A DNA stretch of 51,428 nucleotides, from NCBI GenBank assembly GCA_015485155.1, contig WFUF01000010.1, positions 1 through 51,428 on the forward strand, in the 5' to 3' direction. This DNA is from Robiginitomaculum sp. (GTDB lineage Bacteria; Pseudomonadota; Alphaproteobacteria; Caulobacterales; Maricaulaceae). Made by a program: the position numbers and the translations under genes. This document shows, piece by piece, positions 18,162 to 27,493 of the stretch. The notes beneath the pieces are model-generated. The model saw only the letters and a program-made list of their open reading frames with translations. It ran no database searches and was not told the origin of the DNA. Position 1 is the stretch's first letter. Every line of letters starts with the position of its first letter.

Positions 18162-19091
18162 CTAATCAGCAAATGCAGGAAAAGCCGGCAGTGATTGCAC
18201 GTCCTCGCGGGAATGCTGGATGATGACTTTGGCGTTATATTGTTCTGCCAGTGCTTCAAATTTATCCATGCTGGCCAGTGTCTGCTCCGGCGAGGTATTA
18301 AAGGCTGGCACTCGCTTAAACTCCCGGCTTTCAGGCATGTGATACAAGTCTCCGGTTAGTAGCAAATTGCCAGCATTTGGGAGCTTTACCAAAAGTGCAA
18401 GATGTCCCGGAGTGTGTCCGGGAGTGCGGACAATGGTAACGCTGCCATCGCCAAATACGTCGTGATCCTGATCAATCAGTAATGGTTCCTGATCCTGTAG
18501 CTTGTCATAAGTATTCAATTGAGTAAGCCCTGTTTCAGGGCCGGCGTTGAACATCCATTCGCGCTCTGAAGCATCAACAATCCATTTTGGCCCATTGGCA
18601 AACAAATTGGCATTGCCTGTATGATCAAAATGCGAATGGGACATGGCGAAATAAGAAATATTGGCAGGATCAACACCCAATTGCTCAAGCTGGCTGGCCA
18701 AAGTGACCGGAACGCTTACTCTAAATACGCCGTTCTGCACGCCTTCCGGGGATTGTGCTAATTCATCGGGAAGCCCAGCATCCCACATCAAGTCACCATT
18801 TTTGTGACGGATCAGATAACAGCTATCTACGAATACTCGTGCCTGACCTGCAAATTCTCCGCCAGTAGAAAATCCGCCTAAATCTGAAATATCAATTTCT
18901 CCACAGGACAGCGCATATAGCTTCAGGCCTGTTTCAGTTGCTGGATTAGTTGCATCGAGTTTGGCGGTATCCTCAGTTGTCGTCGCAGTATCCGGCACTT
19001 GCTTGCTGCCCTGATCCTCAGCGGGGTTTTGTGCCCCGCAAGCCATCAGGGTTAAAACTGCTCCCGAAACGAGAAGTGTTTTGAATGTCAT
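18162..19091 (-). CDS. Metallo-beta-lactamase-fold lipoprotein (AHL-lactonase-like)
   Basis: About 309 residues. The ATG at 19091 is chosen over upstream starts because GGAG stands 7 bases before it and the protein then begins with a lipoprotein signal (MTFKTLLVSGAVLTLMAC, lipobox Cys18). The mature part has the MBL zinc motif HSHFDHTGN, the GHTPGH histidine and LTGDLYH Asp, typical of N-acyl-homoserine lactonase-type and related hydrolases. A low-complexity acidic/Thr linker follows the lipid anchor. Likely periplasmic. Substrate unknown. 70 bases downstream of gph on the same strand. Confidence 0.88.
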   Translation of the reverse strand: MTFKTLLVSGAVLTLMACGAQNPAEDQGSKQVPDTATTTEDTAKLDATNPATETGLKLYALSCGEIDISDLGGFSTGGEFAGQARVFVDSCYLIRHKNGDLMWDAGLPDELAQSPEGVQNGVFRVSVPVTLASQLEQLGVDPANISYFAMSHSHFDHTGNANLFANGPKWIVDASEREWMFNAGPETGLTQLNTYDKLQDQEPLLIDQDHDVFGDGSVTIVRTPGHTPGHLALLVKLPNAGNLLLTGDLYHMPESREFKRVPAFNTSPEQTLASMDKFEALAEQYNAKVIIQHSREDVQSLPAFPAFAD

Positions 19092-19161
19092 GATAGTTCT
19101 CCATATTTCGAGGTATAAGATATTTTGCTGCAAGTAATGCTCCATGACAAGGGTATAGCGC

Positions 19162-19851
19162 CTATGCTGGTTTGTTGAATTTATCAAAAATGGCATTCTG
19201 CAGATCGGAAAAGCCGGAAAAAACCCCATCAGCCCCCAGCTTTGCCACTGGCTTTTCGCTATAGCCGTGTTCCAGCAAAAAACAGTCTATTCCTGCTGCC
19301 CGTGCGCTTTGCAAATCTGTAATGCTGTCACCTACCATAAGGGCATCTTTGACAGCAGCAGGATGAGTGGCTTCTAATACGTGGGCCGCGTCCGGCTTTT
19401 TAGCAGACACCGTGTCCGCGCAAAACACTCCGTCAAAGTAAGGCATTAGTTCAAGGTTTTGCAAAATCGGTAAGGTAAGGCGTTCGATCTTATTGGTGCA
19501 AATTGTTAAATTTGCTCCTCGTTCCCGCAATTTTTGCAAGCAATCCACGGCACCGGGAAATGGTCTGGAGTGTATTGTGCAGTTTTTGGCATAATGGGTT
19601 AGCAATACCTCTAATAAGGCAGCAATTTTTGTTTCCTCAACTGGCAGGTTGTGATGCTGATGAGCCTCAATAAGCAGAGCTTTGGCTCCAAAACCAATAG
19701 TATTTCGCACAATGAACGGTAAAGTCGGCGGATGATTTGCCTGTGCCATGGCAAAGTTCAGGCTGGCGGTTAGGTCAGGGGCCGTGTCAACCAGTGTTCC
19801 ATCCAGATCAAATGCTATGACTTTGCCTTCAAGTGAGTTTGTTTTATCCAT
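19162..19851 (-). CDS. gph: Phosphoglycolate phosphatase-like HAD hydrolase
   Basis: 229-residue haloacid dehalogenase superfamily phosphatase with cap domain. Motif I FDLDGTLVDT (nucleophile D15, acid/base D17), motif II ICTNK, motif III Lys in SAKKPDAAHV and motif IV MVGDSITDLQSARAAG are complete. Gph removes 2-phosphoglycolate formed during DNA repair or oxygenation. The family is broad, so related sugar-phosphate substrates are possible. Divergent from glmU across 102 bases. Confidence 0.88.
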   Translation of the reverse strand: MDKTNSLEGKVIAFDLDGTLVDTAPDLTASLNFAMAQANHPPTLPFIVRNTIGFGAKALLIEAHQHHNLPVEETKIAALLEVLLTHYAKNCTIHSRPFPGAVDCLQKLRERGANLTICTNKIERLTLPILQNLELMPYFDGVFCADTVSAKKPDAAHVLEATHPAAVKDALMVGDSITDLQSARAAGIDCFLLEHGYSEKPVAKLGADGVFSGFSDLQNAIFDKFNKPA

Positions 19852-19953
19852 AAAATGAGGCTTTCATTTGGCTGGAACGAGGTGCAAGCTACAGGTACAG
19901 ATAGTACAGTATAACTGATTCCCAATAGATAAAGCTGGAAAAGGAAATATTGG

Positions 19954-21294
19954 ATGTCCAACCCGCGTGCTGTAATAATTCTAGCGGCCGGTCACGGTTC
20001 TCGTATGAAGTCAAAATTGCCCAAGGTCTTACATGAAGTGGGAGGGCGCTCGATGTTTGACTGGCTGGTAGGGCTGGCGCGAGACGTGGGAGCCCATCGT
20101 ATTGCGGCTATTGTTGGCACGCAAACCCCATTGGTTAAAGAGCATGCCGTGGAGGTGCTGGGCGGTGGTGGTGTTGCGGTGCAGGAGCCACAATTAGGTA
20201 CTGGTCATGCAACTGGTTTTGCCCGTGACATATTAAGCGATTTTGCAGGGGATGTCTTGGTGGTGTTTGCGGATTCGCCCCTGATCACTTCGGAAACAAT
20301 AGAGCGGGTTTTTGCCGCTTTACATGATGGCTTCTCGGTAGCGGTATTGGGGTTTGAACCGGAAAATCCGGGGGCATATGGGCGGCTTGTTGAAGATGAA
20401 AACGGCAATTTAACCCGTATCGTCGAAGCAAAGGATGCAACTGATGCGGAACTGGCTATCGGGCTTTGTAATTCCGGTGTGGTTGCGGCCAGCAGGGATT
20501 TATTGTTTAGCCTGCTTGATGAAGTAACCAATGATAATGCCAATGGCGAATATTATCTGACCGACATTATCGGCCTTGCTGTGGCCAGAGGGCTAAAGGC
20601 AAAGGCCGTACGAGCCTCATCCGATGAAGTGCTGGGGGTTAATTCACGCAGTGAGCTGGCCATGGCCGAGCACATTTTTCAACAGCGCGCCCGTGCCAAG
20701 GCCCTTGCCGACGGGGTTAGTCTGCTGGCACCGGATAGTGTGTATTTTAACTTTGATACGGTTCTGGAGGCCGATGTGGTGGTGGAGCCAAATGTGGTAT
20801 TTGGATCGGGGGTCACTGTTAAATCCGGAGCACGAATCAGAGCTTTTTCGCATCTTGAGGGCGCGCGAATTGACGAAGACGTGGTCATCGGCCCCTATGC
20901 CAGAATTCGCCCGGGAACAAGGGTTAAGGGAGGAGCCAAGGTCGGCAATTTTGTGGAAGTGAAAAAATCTACCATACGCGAGGGAGCCAAAATCAGCCAT
21001 CTGTCATATATCGGGGATGCTGATGTGGGGGCCAATGCCAATATTGGTGCCGGAACCATTACCTGTAATTATGATGGTTTTGACAAGCATCATACCCAGA
21101 TTGGCGATGGGGCATTTATTGGCTCAAATTCGTCTCTGGTGGCTCCGGTTCAAATTGGCGATGGGGCATTTATTGGTTCGGGAAGCGTTATCACAAAGAA
21201 TGTGTCTGCAGATGCATTAACCGTGGCTCGTACCAGGCAGCGACAGATTGACAATTGGGCCCATGAATTTCGTAACAAGAAGCAAAACCTGTAA
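19954..21294 (+). CDS. glmU: Bifunctional UDP-N-acetylglucosamine pyrophosphorylase / glucosamine-1-phosphate N-acetyltransferase
   Basis: 446-residue two-domain enzyme of the cell-wall precursor pathway: the C-terminal domain acetylates glucosamine-1-P and the N-terminal domain makes UDP-GlcNAc. The uridylyltransferase signature LAAGHGSRMKSKLPKVLHEVGG (about 8-29) and GTGHATGFA are intact. The C-terminal left-handed beta-helix shows hexapeptide repeats with NFVEVKKSTI, SYIGDADVG and GAGTITCNYDGFDKHHT, including the catalytic acetyl-transfer His. AAAAGGA precedes the ATG. First of a same-strand run with rpiA, gor and an ATP-grasp gene. Confidence 0.96.
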   Translation: MSNPRAVIILAAGHGSRMKSKLPKVLHEVGGRSMFDWLVGLARDVGAHRIAAIVGTQTPLVKEHAVEVLGGGGVAVQEPQLGTGHATGFARDILSDFAGDVLVVFADSPLITSETIERVFAALHDGFSVAVLGFEPENPGAYGRLVEDENGNLTRIVEAKDATDAELAIGLCNSGVVAASRDLLFSLLDEVTNDNANGEYYLTDIIGLAVARGLKAKAVRASSDEVLGVNSRSELAMAEHIFQQRARAKALADGVSLLAPDSVYFNFDTVLEADVVVEPNVVFGSGVTVKSGARIRAFSHLEGARIDEDVVIGPYARIRPGTRVKGGAKVGNFVEVKKSTIREGAKISHLSYIGDADVGANANIGAGTITCNYDGFDKHHTQIGDGAFIGSNSSLVAPVQIGDGAFIGSGSVITKNVSADALTVARTRQRQIDNWAHEFRNKKQNL

Positions 21295-21318
21295 ACACTT
21301 TGAGTTAGGTGCGTGGTG

Positions 21319-22029
21319 ATGAATAAACCAGTTGATATTTCTGCAAAGCAACATGCAGCCCGGGCGGCCCTGTCCTATGTGGAAGAGGGGATGACCTTGG
21401 GCCTTGGCTCAGGGTCTACTGCAGAATTGTTTATTGAGCTTTTGGGACAGGAAGTAGCTGGCGGACTAAAGGTGCGGGGGGTTCCAACCTCCCTTCAAAG
21501 CGAACGGGTGGCAATTGATGCCGGAGTTCCTCTGGTTGAGGTGGAGCAGGTGGACCATATTCACCTTACCGTGGATGGTGCTGATGAAGTGGGGCCTGAT
21601 TTTGCCTTGATCAAGGGCGGTGGCGGTTGCTTGCTTCGGGAAAAAATTATCGCCAATGCTTCTGATTTAATGGTTTGCATTGTTGATGACAGCAAGCTGG
21701 TGGAGGTGCTGGGGGCCTATCCCTTGCCGGTGGAGGTAGATCGTTTTGGCTTTACTATTACTGCAAAGAAAATATTTGACGTATTATCTGCAGTCAGTGG
21801 AAGCATACCGCAGATTGTTCAAAGATTAAAAAATGACGGCTCACAGCCTTTCATTACTGACGGTGGTAATTATATCGTTGACTGTGCTTGCTCCTCCTTT
21901 TCCCGTATCAAGGAAACAGCCGCCAGACTGTCTGCAGTTCCCGGTGTAGTGGAGCATGGGTTATTTGTTGATCTGGCACGGATTGTTGTCGTCGGGACTG
22001 ATAACGGTGCGGATATTCTGGAGATGTAA
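21319..22029 (+). CDS. rpiA: Ribose-5-phosphate isomerase A
   Basis: Interconverts ribose-5-P and ribulose-5-P in the pentose phosphate pathway. The 236-residue protein shows GLGSGSTAELFIELL near the N-terminus, TVDGADEV with the catalytic Asp residues, IKGGGGCLLREKI and VDRFGFTITAKK. The ATG at 21319 is chosen over GTG codons at 21313 and 21316 on spacing from TTAGGT. Only 2 bases separate it from gor, suggesting coupled production of the pentose-phosphate enzyme and the NADPH-consuming glutathione reductase. Confidence 0.95.
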   Translation: MNKPVDISAKQHAARAALSYVEEGMTLGLGSGSTAELFIELLGQEVAGGLKVRGVPTSLQSERVAIDAGVPLVEVEQVDHIHLTVDGADEVGPDFALIKGGGGCLLREKIIANASDLMVCIVDDSKLVEVLGAYPLPVEVDRFGFTITAKKIFDVLSAVSGSIPQIVQRLKNDGSQPFITDGGNYIVDCACSSFSRIKETAARLSAVPGVVEHGLFVDLARIVVVGTDNGADILEM

Positions 22030-22031
22030 AT

Positions 22032-23393
22032 ATGTCGGAACTTGAATTTGATCTTTTTGTTATTGGAGCTGGTTCCGGCGGGGTGCGTGCGGCGCGAATG
22101 TCAGCCAATTACGGAGCCAAAGTAGGTATTGCCGAAGAATTTCGCATTGGTGGCACCTGTGTTATTCGCGGCTGTGTTCCAAAAAAACTGCTGGTTTATG
22201 CGGCGCAATATGGAGCCGGGTTCGAGGAAGCCAAAGGATATGGCTGGTCGGCGGATAATGTTCGTTTTAGCTGGGGGGACATGGTCGCAGCCAAGGATGC
22301 TGAAATTGCGCGTCTTTCGGGACTGTATAAAAAGAATCTGGATAAGGCTGGTGTTCAGATTTTTGAAGAAAGAGCAGAATTGCTGGGTAATGGCCAGGTC
22401 AAACTGATGTCCTCAGGGCAAGTGATCCGTGCCAGAAAAATTCTTATTGCCACTGGCGGCACTCCTAGAAAATTAGGGCTTCCTGGAGAGGAACTTAGCA
22501 TTTCTTCTAATGAAGCTTTTGATTTGCCTGTATTGCCAGAGCATATCCTGATTGCAGGTGGTGGATATATTGCTTGTGAATTTGCGTCAATTTTTGCCGC
22601 TCTTGGGGTGCAAACCACTTTGGTCTACCGCCGTGATTTTGTATTGCGCGGATTTGATATGGATCTGCGTAAACATGTGCAAAATGAGCTGATCAACCAG
22701 GGTGTGCGTGTGATCACATACGCAAATGTCAGTCAAATTGCCAAACAGAATGATCGCCTGATTGTGCAATTGGACAGCGGGCAGCCGCTAACAGTGGATC
22801 AGGTAATGATGGCTTTGGGGCGTACGGTGGCAGTTGAAGGGCTTGGTCTGGATCGTGCCGGTATCGCCATCAATGATACCGGGGCAATCAAAGTCGATGA
22901 GTTTGGCCAGACCAGTGCTGATGGTGTGTTTGCGGTTGGAGATGTTACTGACCGCACAAACCTTACTCCGGCAGCTATCCGTGAGGGCGCTGCATTTGCC
23001 GACAGTCAATTTGGCCCGCGCCGCCATAGTTTTGATCATAAGGACGTAGCATGTGCAGTCTTCACACAACCTGCTGCGGGTTCTGTTGGTCTTTCAGAAG
23101 AAGATGCCCGTGAAAGGTTCGGCGAAATTGATGTTTATCGGGAGAGCTTCCGGCCGATGCGCCATACGCTTTCGGGTCGTAATGAGCGCTATTTAATGAA
23201 GCTGGTGGTGCGCTCCCTGGATCAGGTGGTGGTTGGTGTGCACATAGTATCTGATGCAGCCCCGGAAATCATTCAGATCGCAGCCATTGCAGTAAAGGCT
23301 AAACTTACCAAGCAGGAATGGGATGAGACCTGCGCTGTTCATCCCACAGCATCTGAGGAGCTGGTGCTGATGCGCCAGAAATTGACAGCATAA
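22032..23393 (+). CDS. gor: Glutathione-disulfide reductase
   Basis: 453-residue flavoprotein of the pyridine nucleotide-disulfide oxidoreductase family that reduces GSSG with NADPH. FAD motif VIGAGSGGVRAARM, redox-active disulfide C43/C48 in GGTCVIRGCVPKKLL, NAD(P) motif AGGGYIACEFASI and the dimerisation-domain His in CAVHPTASEELV near the C-terminus are all visible. The GCVPKKL form is characteristic of glutathione reductase rather than lipoamide dehydrogenase. Directly downstream of rpiA; 3 bases before an ATP-grasp gene. Confidence 0.95.
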   Translation: MSELEFDLFVIGAGSGGVRAARMSANYGAKVGIAEEFRIGGTCVIRGCVPKKLLVYAAQYGAGFEEAKGYGWSADNVRFSWGDMVAAKDAEIARLSGLYKKNLDKAGVQIFEERAELLGNGQVKLMSSGQVIRARKILIATGGTPRKLGLPGEELSISSNEAFDLPVLPEHILIAGGGYIACEFASIFAALGVQTTLVYRRDFVLRGFDMDLRKHVQNELINQGVRVITYANVSQIAKQNDRLIVQLDSGQPLTVDQVMMALGRTVAVEGLGLDRAGIAINDTGAIKVDEFGQTSADGVFAVGDVTDRTNLTPAAIREGAAFADSQFGPRRHSFDHKDVACAVFTQPAAGSVGLSEEDARERFGEIDVYRESFRPMRHTLSGRNERYLMKLVVRSLDQVVVGVHIVSDAAPEIIQIAAIAVKAKLTKQEWDETCAVHPTASEELVLMRQKLTA

Positions 23394-23396
23394 ATC

Positions 23397-24278
23397 ATGC
23401 GGAAAGTCGCCTTTTTAACCAGTGCCAATATGATCAGGCCGGGGCCGGATTTGCGCGAAGATGCCTTTGAGCATGATCTTCAGTTCAGCCTGTTCACCAG
23501 AGCCGCTGCGCAGCATGATATTGAACTTGTTGAAGTCATCTGGGATGAGGCCAATGTTGACTGGTCTGTATTTGATGCGGTTCTGGTCGGCACCACATGG
23601 GACTATGTGCAAAAGCTGGAACAGTTTTCCAACGTTATGATGCAGATTGACGGGCAAACCAGATTGTTCAATTCACTGGACATATTGCAGATGAATATGA
23701 ATAAGCAGTATTTGCTTGACCTTGCAGATAAAGGTGTGCCTGTAGTTCCGACAATCAGCATGGAAAAAGTCACAAGAACAGCGGTAAAAGCCGCCTTTGA
23801 GAGCTTTGGGTGCGAACAATTGGTAATCAAGCCCACAATAGGGGCAGGGGCCTGGAGACAGGTCTTGCTGCACCATCAGGCACCATGGCCCTCCGCAGCG
23901 CAATTGCCGCCTAAGGGCGCATTCGTACAGCCATACCTGTCGCAAATACAGTTTATGGGCGAGTTATCAATGCTGTTCTATGGTGGTGAGTTTTCGCACG
24001 CAGTTCGTAAAACCCCCAAAGCCGGGGACTATAGAATTCAATCTATCTATGGCGGTCATGAGCAGGCAGAGCAGCCCTCATCCGCAGAAATGACACTGGC
24101 CAGACAAGCATTATCGGCACTTGGGCGAGTACCTCTTTATGCCAGGGTTGATGCGATAAGTGATGATAGTGGACAGCCACTTTTGATAGAATTGGAGCTG
24201 ATTGAACCTTATCATTATGTAGAGCAGGGCCCTGACTGCGGGGCTATGTTGATGAGTGTTCTGGCGAACAGGATTTAG
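23397..24278 (+). CDS. ATP-grasp domain protein of unknown substrate
   Basis: 293 residues with an ATP-grasp fold resembling RimK/DcsG-type carboxylate-amine ligases: an N-terminal Rossmann-like part (VLVGTTWDYVQKLEQF), nucleotide-binding Lys in LVIKPTIGAGA, AFVQPYLSQIQFMGELSMLF, and the metal-binding acidic segment PLLIELELIEPYHY near the end. Such enzymes join a carboxylate to an amine or thiol through an acyl phosphate. It starts 3 bases after the gor stop, hinting at a role in thiol or peptide metabolism, but no substrate can be assigned from the sequence. Confidence 0.8.
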   Translation: MRKVAFLTSANMIRPGPDLREDAFEHDLQFSLFTRAAAQHDIELVEVIWDEANVDWSVFDAVLVGTTWDYVQKLEQFSNVMMQIDGQTRLFNSLDILQMNMNKQYLLDLADKGVPVVPTISMEKVTRTAVKAAFESFGCEQLVIKPTIGAGAWRQVLLHHQAPWPSAAQLPPKGAFVQPYLSQIQFMGELSMLFYGGEFSHAVRKTPKAGDYRIQSIYGGHEQAEQPSSAEMTLARQALSALGRVPLYARVDAISDDSGQPLLIELELIEPYHYVEQGPDCGAMLMSVLANRI

Positions 24279-24401
24279 TCCAATATATATTCTTTTTCAT
24301 TTTTTTTATAAAAAACAGATGGATAACAGCGCTCTTCATCTTTTTTTAACGGTAATCGGTGAACGTGTGAGTATCAGGTGCATATATCGGGGAAAGATGT
24401 T

Positions 24402-24953
24402 ATGGCCAAATCCTTACCATCCGCAGGTGTTGAGCGGTTTTTTGATGACAATGAGATCATCGTTAGCAAGACCGACCTTAAAGGTCGTTTGACCTATTGC
24501 AACAATGTGTTTTTAAGTATTGCCGGTTATACGGAAGACGAATGTCTGGGGCAACAGCACAGCATGATCCGGCATCCAGATATGCCAAGATGCATATTCA
24601 AGTTGCTCTGGGACACGCTTAAAGATGAAAGGGAAATTTTTGCATATGTAAAGAACAGGTGCAAAAATGGGGACTACTATTGGGTGTATGCCCATGTGAC
24701 GCCAAGTTATGATGTATCTGGCAAGGTGGTTGGTTATCACTCAAATCGCCGGGTTCCGGATCCGGTTATCATCAAAGATATTATTATACCGTTATACACT
24801 TCCCTAAAGAGCGCCGAGGATCGAGCCGAGAACCGAAAGCAGGGACTGGCTACATCACAAAAGATGATTGACGACATGCTGGCGGAACGCGGCATTGCGT
24901 ATGACGAATGGATTTTGACACTAGGACGTAACAAGAAGGAGCTCGCAGCGTAA
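24402..24953 (+). CDS. PAS-domain sensor protein (Aer-type PAS, stand-alone)
   Basis: 183 residues with one PAS domain over about 10-125. The sequence IIVSKTDLKGRLTYCNNVF, GYTEDECLGQQHSMIRHPDM, KNRCKNGDYYWVYAHVTP matches the FAD-binding PAS of aerotaxis receptor Aer (HPDMP and KNRCKNGDYYWV are signatures). After the PAS there is a short helical tail but no HAMP or MCP signalling domain. The ATG at 24402 has GGGGAAAG 6 bases ahead; an in-frame GTG at 24378 is less likely. The next gene, 46 bases on, encodes a soluble MCP signalling protein, so the two probably act together as a split redox or aerotaxis receptor. Confidence 0.88.
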   Translation: MAKSLPSAGVERFFDDNEIIVSKTDLKGRLTYCNNVFLSIAGYTEDECLGQQHSMIRHPDMPRCIFKLLWDTLKDEREIFAYVKNRCKNGDYYWVYAHVTPSYDVSGKVVGYHSNRRVPDPVIIKDIIIPLYTSLKSAEDRAENRKQGLATSQKMIDDMLAERGIAYDEWILTLGRNKKELAA

Positions 24954-24999
24954 GGTTTAAGTGGGTTTTTGAATAAGCACAAACAGGGATGGATGGATC

Positions 25000-26160
25000 A
25001 TGATTATTGGTAATTCAAAGACAGCATTACAAAAAATAATAACAGTGTGCGAGGCAGTGGCTGAAGGCGATTTTGAGTCTAGGATTCTTGATATTCATGA
25101 AACCGGGATACTCGGTGACTTGATGCACACTATTAACCTTATGATCGATAGAACCGATGCTTATATGCGAGAATCCAAGGCTACTTTGGAATATGTCAGC
25201 CGTAATCAGTATTTTCGAACTATTGCAGAAAAAGGCATGGCGGGCAGTTTTTTAGAATCTGCTCGAACCATTAACCGCGCCGTGGTTTTTGTGAATGAAA
25301 AGAACGAGTCATTCTTGAAAATGGGTGGCTCATGCGAAACCAAAATGAACGAAGTGGTTGAAAGCATTACGCAGTCGGTTGAGGATCTGGAAATGGCTCA
25401 GAGCCTGCTGGACGATGCTTCAAAATCAGCCAGTGAACAATCCATAAGCGTTGCTGCCGGCGCCGAGCAGGCCTCGGCCAATATGACCGGAGTGGCTAGC
25501 GCATCCGAAGAATTGACCGGCTCCATTGATGAAATCAGCAGGCAGGTGGTAAGAGCAACGGATATTACAGAAATGGCCGTTGCCAAGGCTGGAAACATGC
25601 AAGAACATATTTCATCCCTTACCGAAGTTTCATCGAAGATTGCCAATGTTGTGGAATTGATCACCGAGATTGCCGGTCAAACTAATTTGCTGGCCTTAAA
25701 TGCCACTATTGAATCTGCCAGGGCTGGCGAAGCAGGCAAGGGTTTTGCGGTTGTGGCCTCAGAGGTTAAGACCCTTGCAGCCCAAACCGAGACCGCAACT
25801 GCCGAAATTAAAACCAGAATTGAGGATATTCAAAATGCCACTGAGCAGGCGGTATCTGCAAACAAGGAAATTGATGAAGCAATTGCGCAGGTAAACGAAA
25901 TCTCTACTGCCATTGCTGCCGCAGTCGAGGAGCAGGGGGCGGCAACCAGAGAAATATCAAGAAATGTTCAAGAAGCAGCCACAGGTACAACCGAGGTAAG
26001 CTCCAGCATAAATCAGGTGAAGAAAACCACAGAGGAGGTCAGAAGAACTTCCGGACAGGTTGAAAGTGCCTCCAGTATCTTAAAAGGGCAGGGCAGTGAA
26101 TTAAAGGCCATGCAGCACCAGATGTGCGAGTTCTTAAGCCGGGCTGCCAAGGCTGGTTAA
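25000..26160 (+). CDS. Cytoplasmic methyl-accepting chemotaxis protein
   Basis: 386 residues with no transmembrane segment. The N-terminus (about 5-110) looks HAMP-like ([34 protein letters not shown]), then a long coiled-coil methylation and signalling domain with the hairpin tip [19 protein letters not shown] and [13 protein letters not shown] that contacts CheA/CheW. Alternating Glu/Gln sites ([21 protein letters not shown]) are available for CheR/CheB. Lies directly downstream of the stand-alone Aer-type PAS gene; in many bacteria those two modules form one chain. Confidence 0.93.
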   Translation: MIIGNSKTALQKIITVCEAVAEGDFESRILDIHETGILGDLMHTINLMIDRTDAYMRESKATLEYVSRNQYFRTIAEKGMAGSFLESARTINRAVVFVNEKNESFLKMGGSCETKMNEVVESITQSVEDLEMAQSLLDDASKSASEQSISVAAGAEQASANMTGVASASEELTGSIDEISRQVVRATDITEMAVAKAGNMQEHISSLTEVSSKIANVVELITEIAGQTNLLALNATIESARAGEAGKGFAVVASEVKTLAAQTETATAEIKTRIEDIQNATEQAVSANKEIDEAIAQVNEISTAIAAAVEEQGAATREISRNVQEAATGTTEVSSSINQVKKTTEEVRRTSGQVESASSILKGQGSELKAMQHQMCEFLSRAAKAG

Positions 26161-26193
26161 TTCTTGTTTGACTTTACAGGTTTCGTTGGAAGT

Positions 26194-27441
26194 TTATTCC
26201 GGCACAGCATCAGCGGTATCTGTTTGGGGTTTAAGCCTCCAGTCACTGTAATGCTCAGCAATGCTTCTAAACATCGCAATGTTTTTGGATTTGTAATCCA
26301 TGCCGAAATCATCAACTTCCAAGAATGAACGCTGTGCCGCATTTTTGGCAATTACAATACCGGCCCTAGGGTTTACGTAAATATACTGTCCATAAACCCC
26401 GACAGCAAAAAACTCCTGATCTGAGTCTTTTGGCAGCCACCATTGATATCCATAGTCAAATGGGTCTCCATAAATATCATCAGGCGCCGACTTAGAGGTG
26501 GAGACTTCCACCCATTTTTCCGGGATTATCTGCAGGCCATCGGCAGTACGCCCCTTATTTCGCATCAATTCCCCGAACAATGCGTAATCACGGGTGCGCA
26601 TATTTAATCCGCCAAGGGCAAAGGCGTTGCCGTCACTATCGGTGGAGTACCAGGCATCGGCACTGGCTCCGATCCTGGACCAGAGGTTTTTGACAAAATA
26701 ATCCTGCAGGCTTTCATTGGTGGCACTGCGCAAGACCATGGAGATAACATGGGTGTCGATGGAGACATACTGGCGGGCGGTACCTGGCTTATATGCTGTT
26801 TCTGATATGCTGGCTGCAAACTCATCCAGCGAGCCACCAAGGGCCAGTACGCGGCCCATCTTGTTGATATCCGAGTAAAAGTCCAGATAGTCCTCATCAA
26901 ATTTAACGCCGCTTGCCATGTTCATTACATCACGCAGCTTTACATTATTGTAGGCTGATTTTTTCAAATCAGGTACATATTTGGTGACCGGGTCATCAAG
27001 ACTTGTAATTTGTCCATTCTCAAGGGCAATTCCGGTTAGGGCCGAAACAAATGATTTGGACATTGACCATGAAATGCGCAAATCCTCTGGCCCTGTGCCC
27101 TGATAATATTCTTCAAAGACAATGGTGCCATCTTTCACAACAATGAGCGCAGTTGTCTTTAACTCCTTTAGCATGTCTGCCACCAGAACCTGTTTATCAT
27201 GCAGCACAAAGGTTTGGTTGAGCGGAGCAATAGACACTGGCCACTGATGAACCGGGCCGCTGCGGGGCAGGCGCGTGGCGGGTAATATGTCTTTCATGTT
27301 GGAAAAGTTGTGAACAATTTTATCTTCGGCAAACAGTGAATTTACCTGTAGCAATCTGGTAATACGCTGACGATTTAATAGTAGTCCTGCAGCAATTGCC
27401 AAAATAAGTAATCCTGCCACGATCTTGTTGGTAGTGCTCAT
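26194..27441 (-). CDS. Serine hydrolase, beta-lactamase class C / PBP4* family
   Basis: 415 residues with an N-terminal signal or membrane anchor (ILAIAAGLLL). The catalytic SxxK motif is SMSKSF with the nucleophilic Ser; ARQYVSIDTHVISMVLRS follows where the Tyr motif is expected, and YGYQWWLP lies toward the C-terminus. Members act as esterases, peptidases or 6-aminohexanoate-oligomer hydrolases rather than as true beta-lactamases; the substrate is unknown. AGGAG 6 bases before the ATG. 52 bases downstream of a PLP decarboxylase on the same strand, so possibly co-transcribed. Confidence 0.88.
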   Translation of the reverse strand: MSTTNKIVAGLLILAIAAGLLLNRQRITRLLQVNSLFAEDKIVHNFSNMKDILPATRLPRSGPVHQWPVSIAPLNQTFVLHDKQVLVADMLKELKTTALIVVKDGTIVFEEYYQGTGPEDLRISWSMSKSFVSALTGIALENGQITSLDDPVTKYVPDLKKSAYNNVKLRDVMNMASGVKFDEDYLDFYSDINKMGRVLALGGSLDEFAASISETAYKPGTARQYVSIDTHVISMVLRSATNESLQDYFVKNLWSRIGASADAWYSTDSDGNAFALGGLNMRTRDYALFGELMRNKGRTADGLQIIPEKWVEVSTSKSAPDDIYGDPFDYGYQWWLPKDSDQEFFAVGVYGQYIYVNPRAGIVIAKNAAQRSFLEVDDFGMDYKSKNIAMFRSIAEHYSDWRLKPQTDTADAVPE

Positions 27442-27493
27442 GATCTGCTCCTGCCTGTGCTTCTGCGTGGTTTGTACCCAGATATAGGGGATT

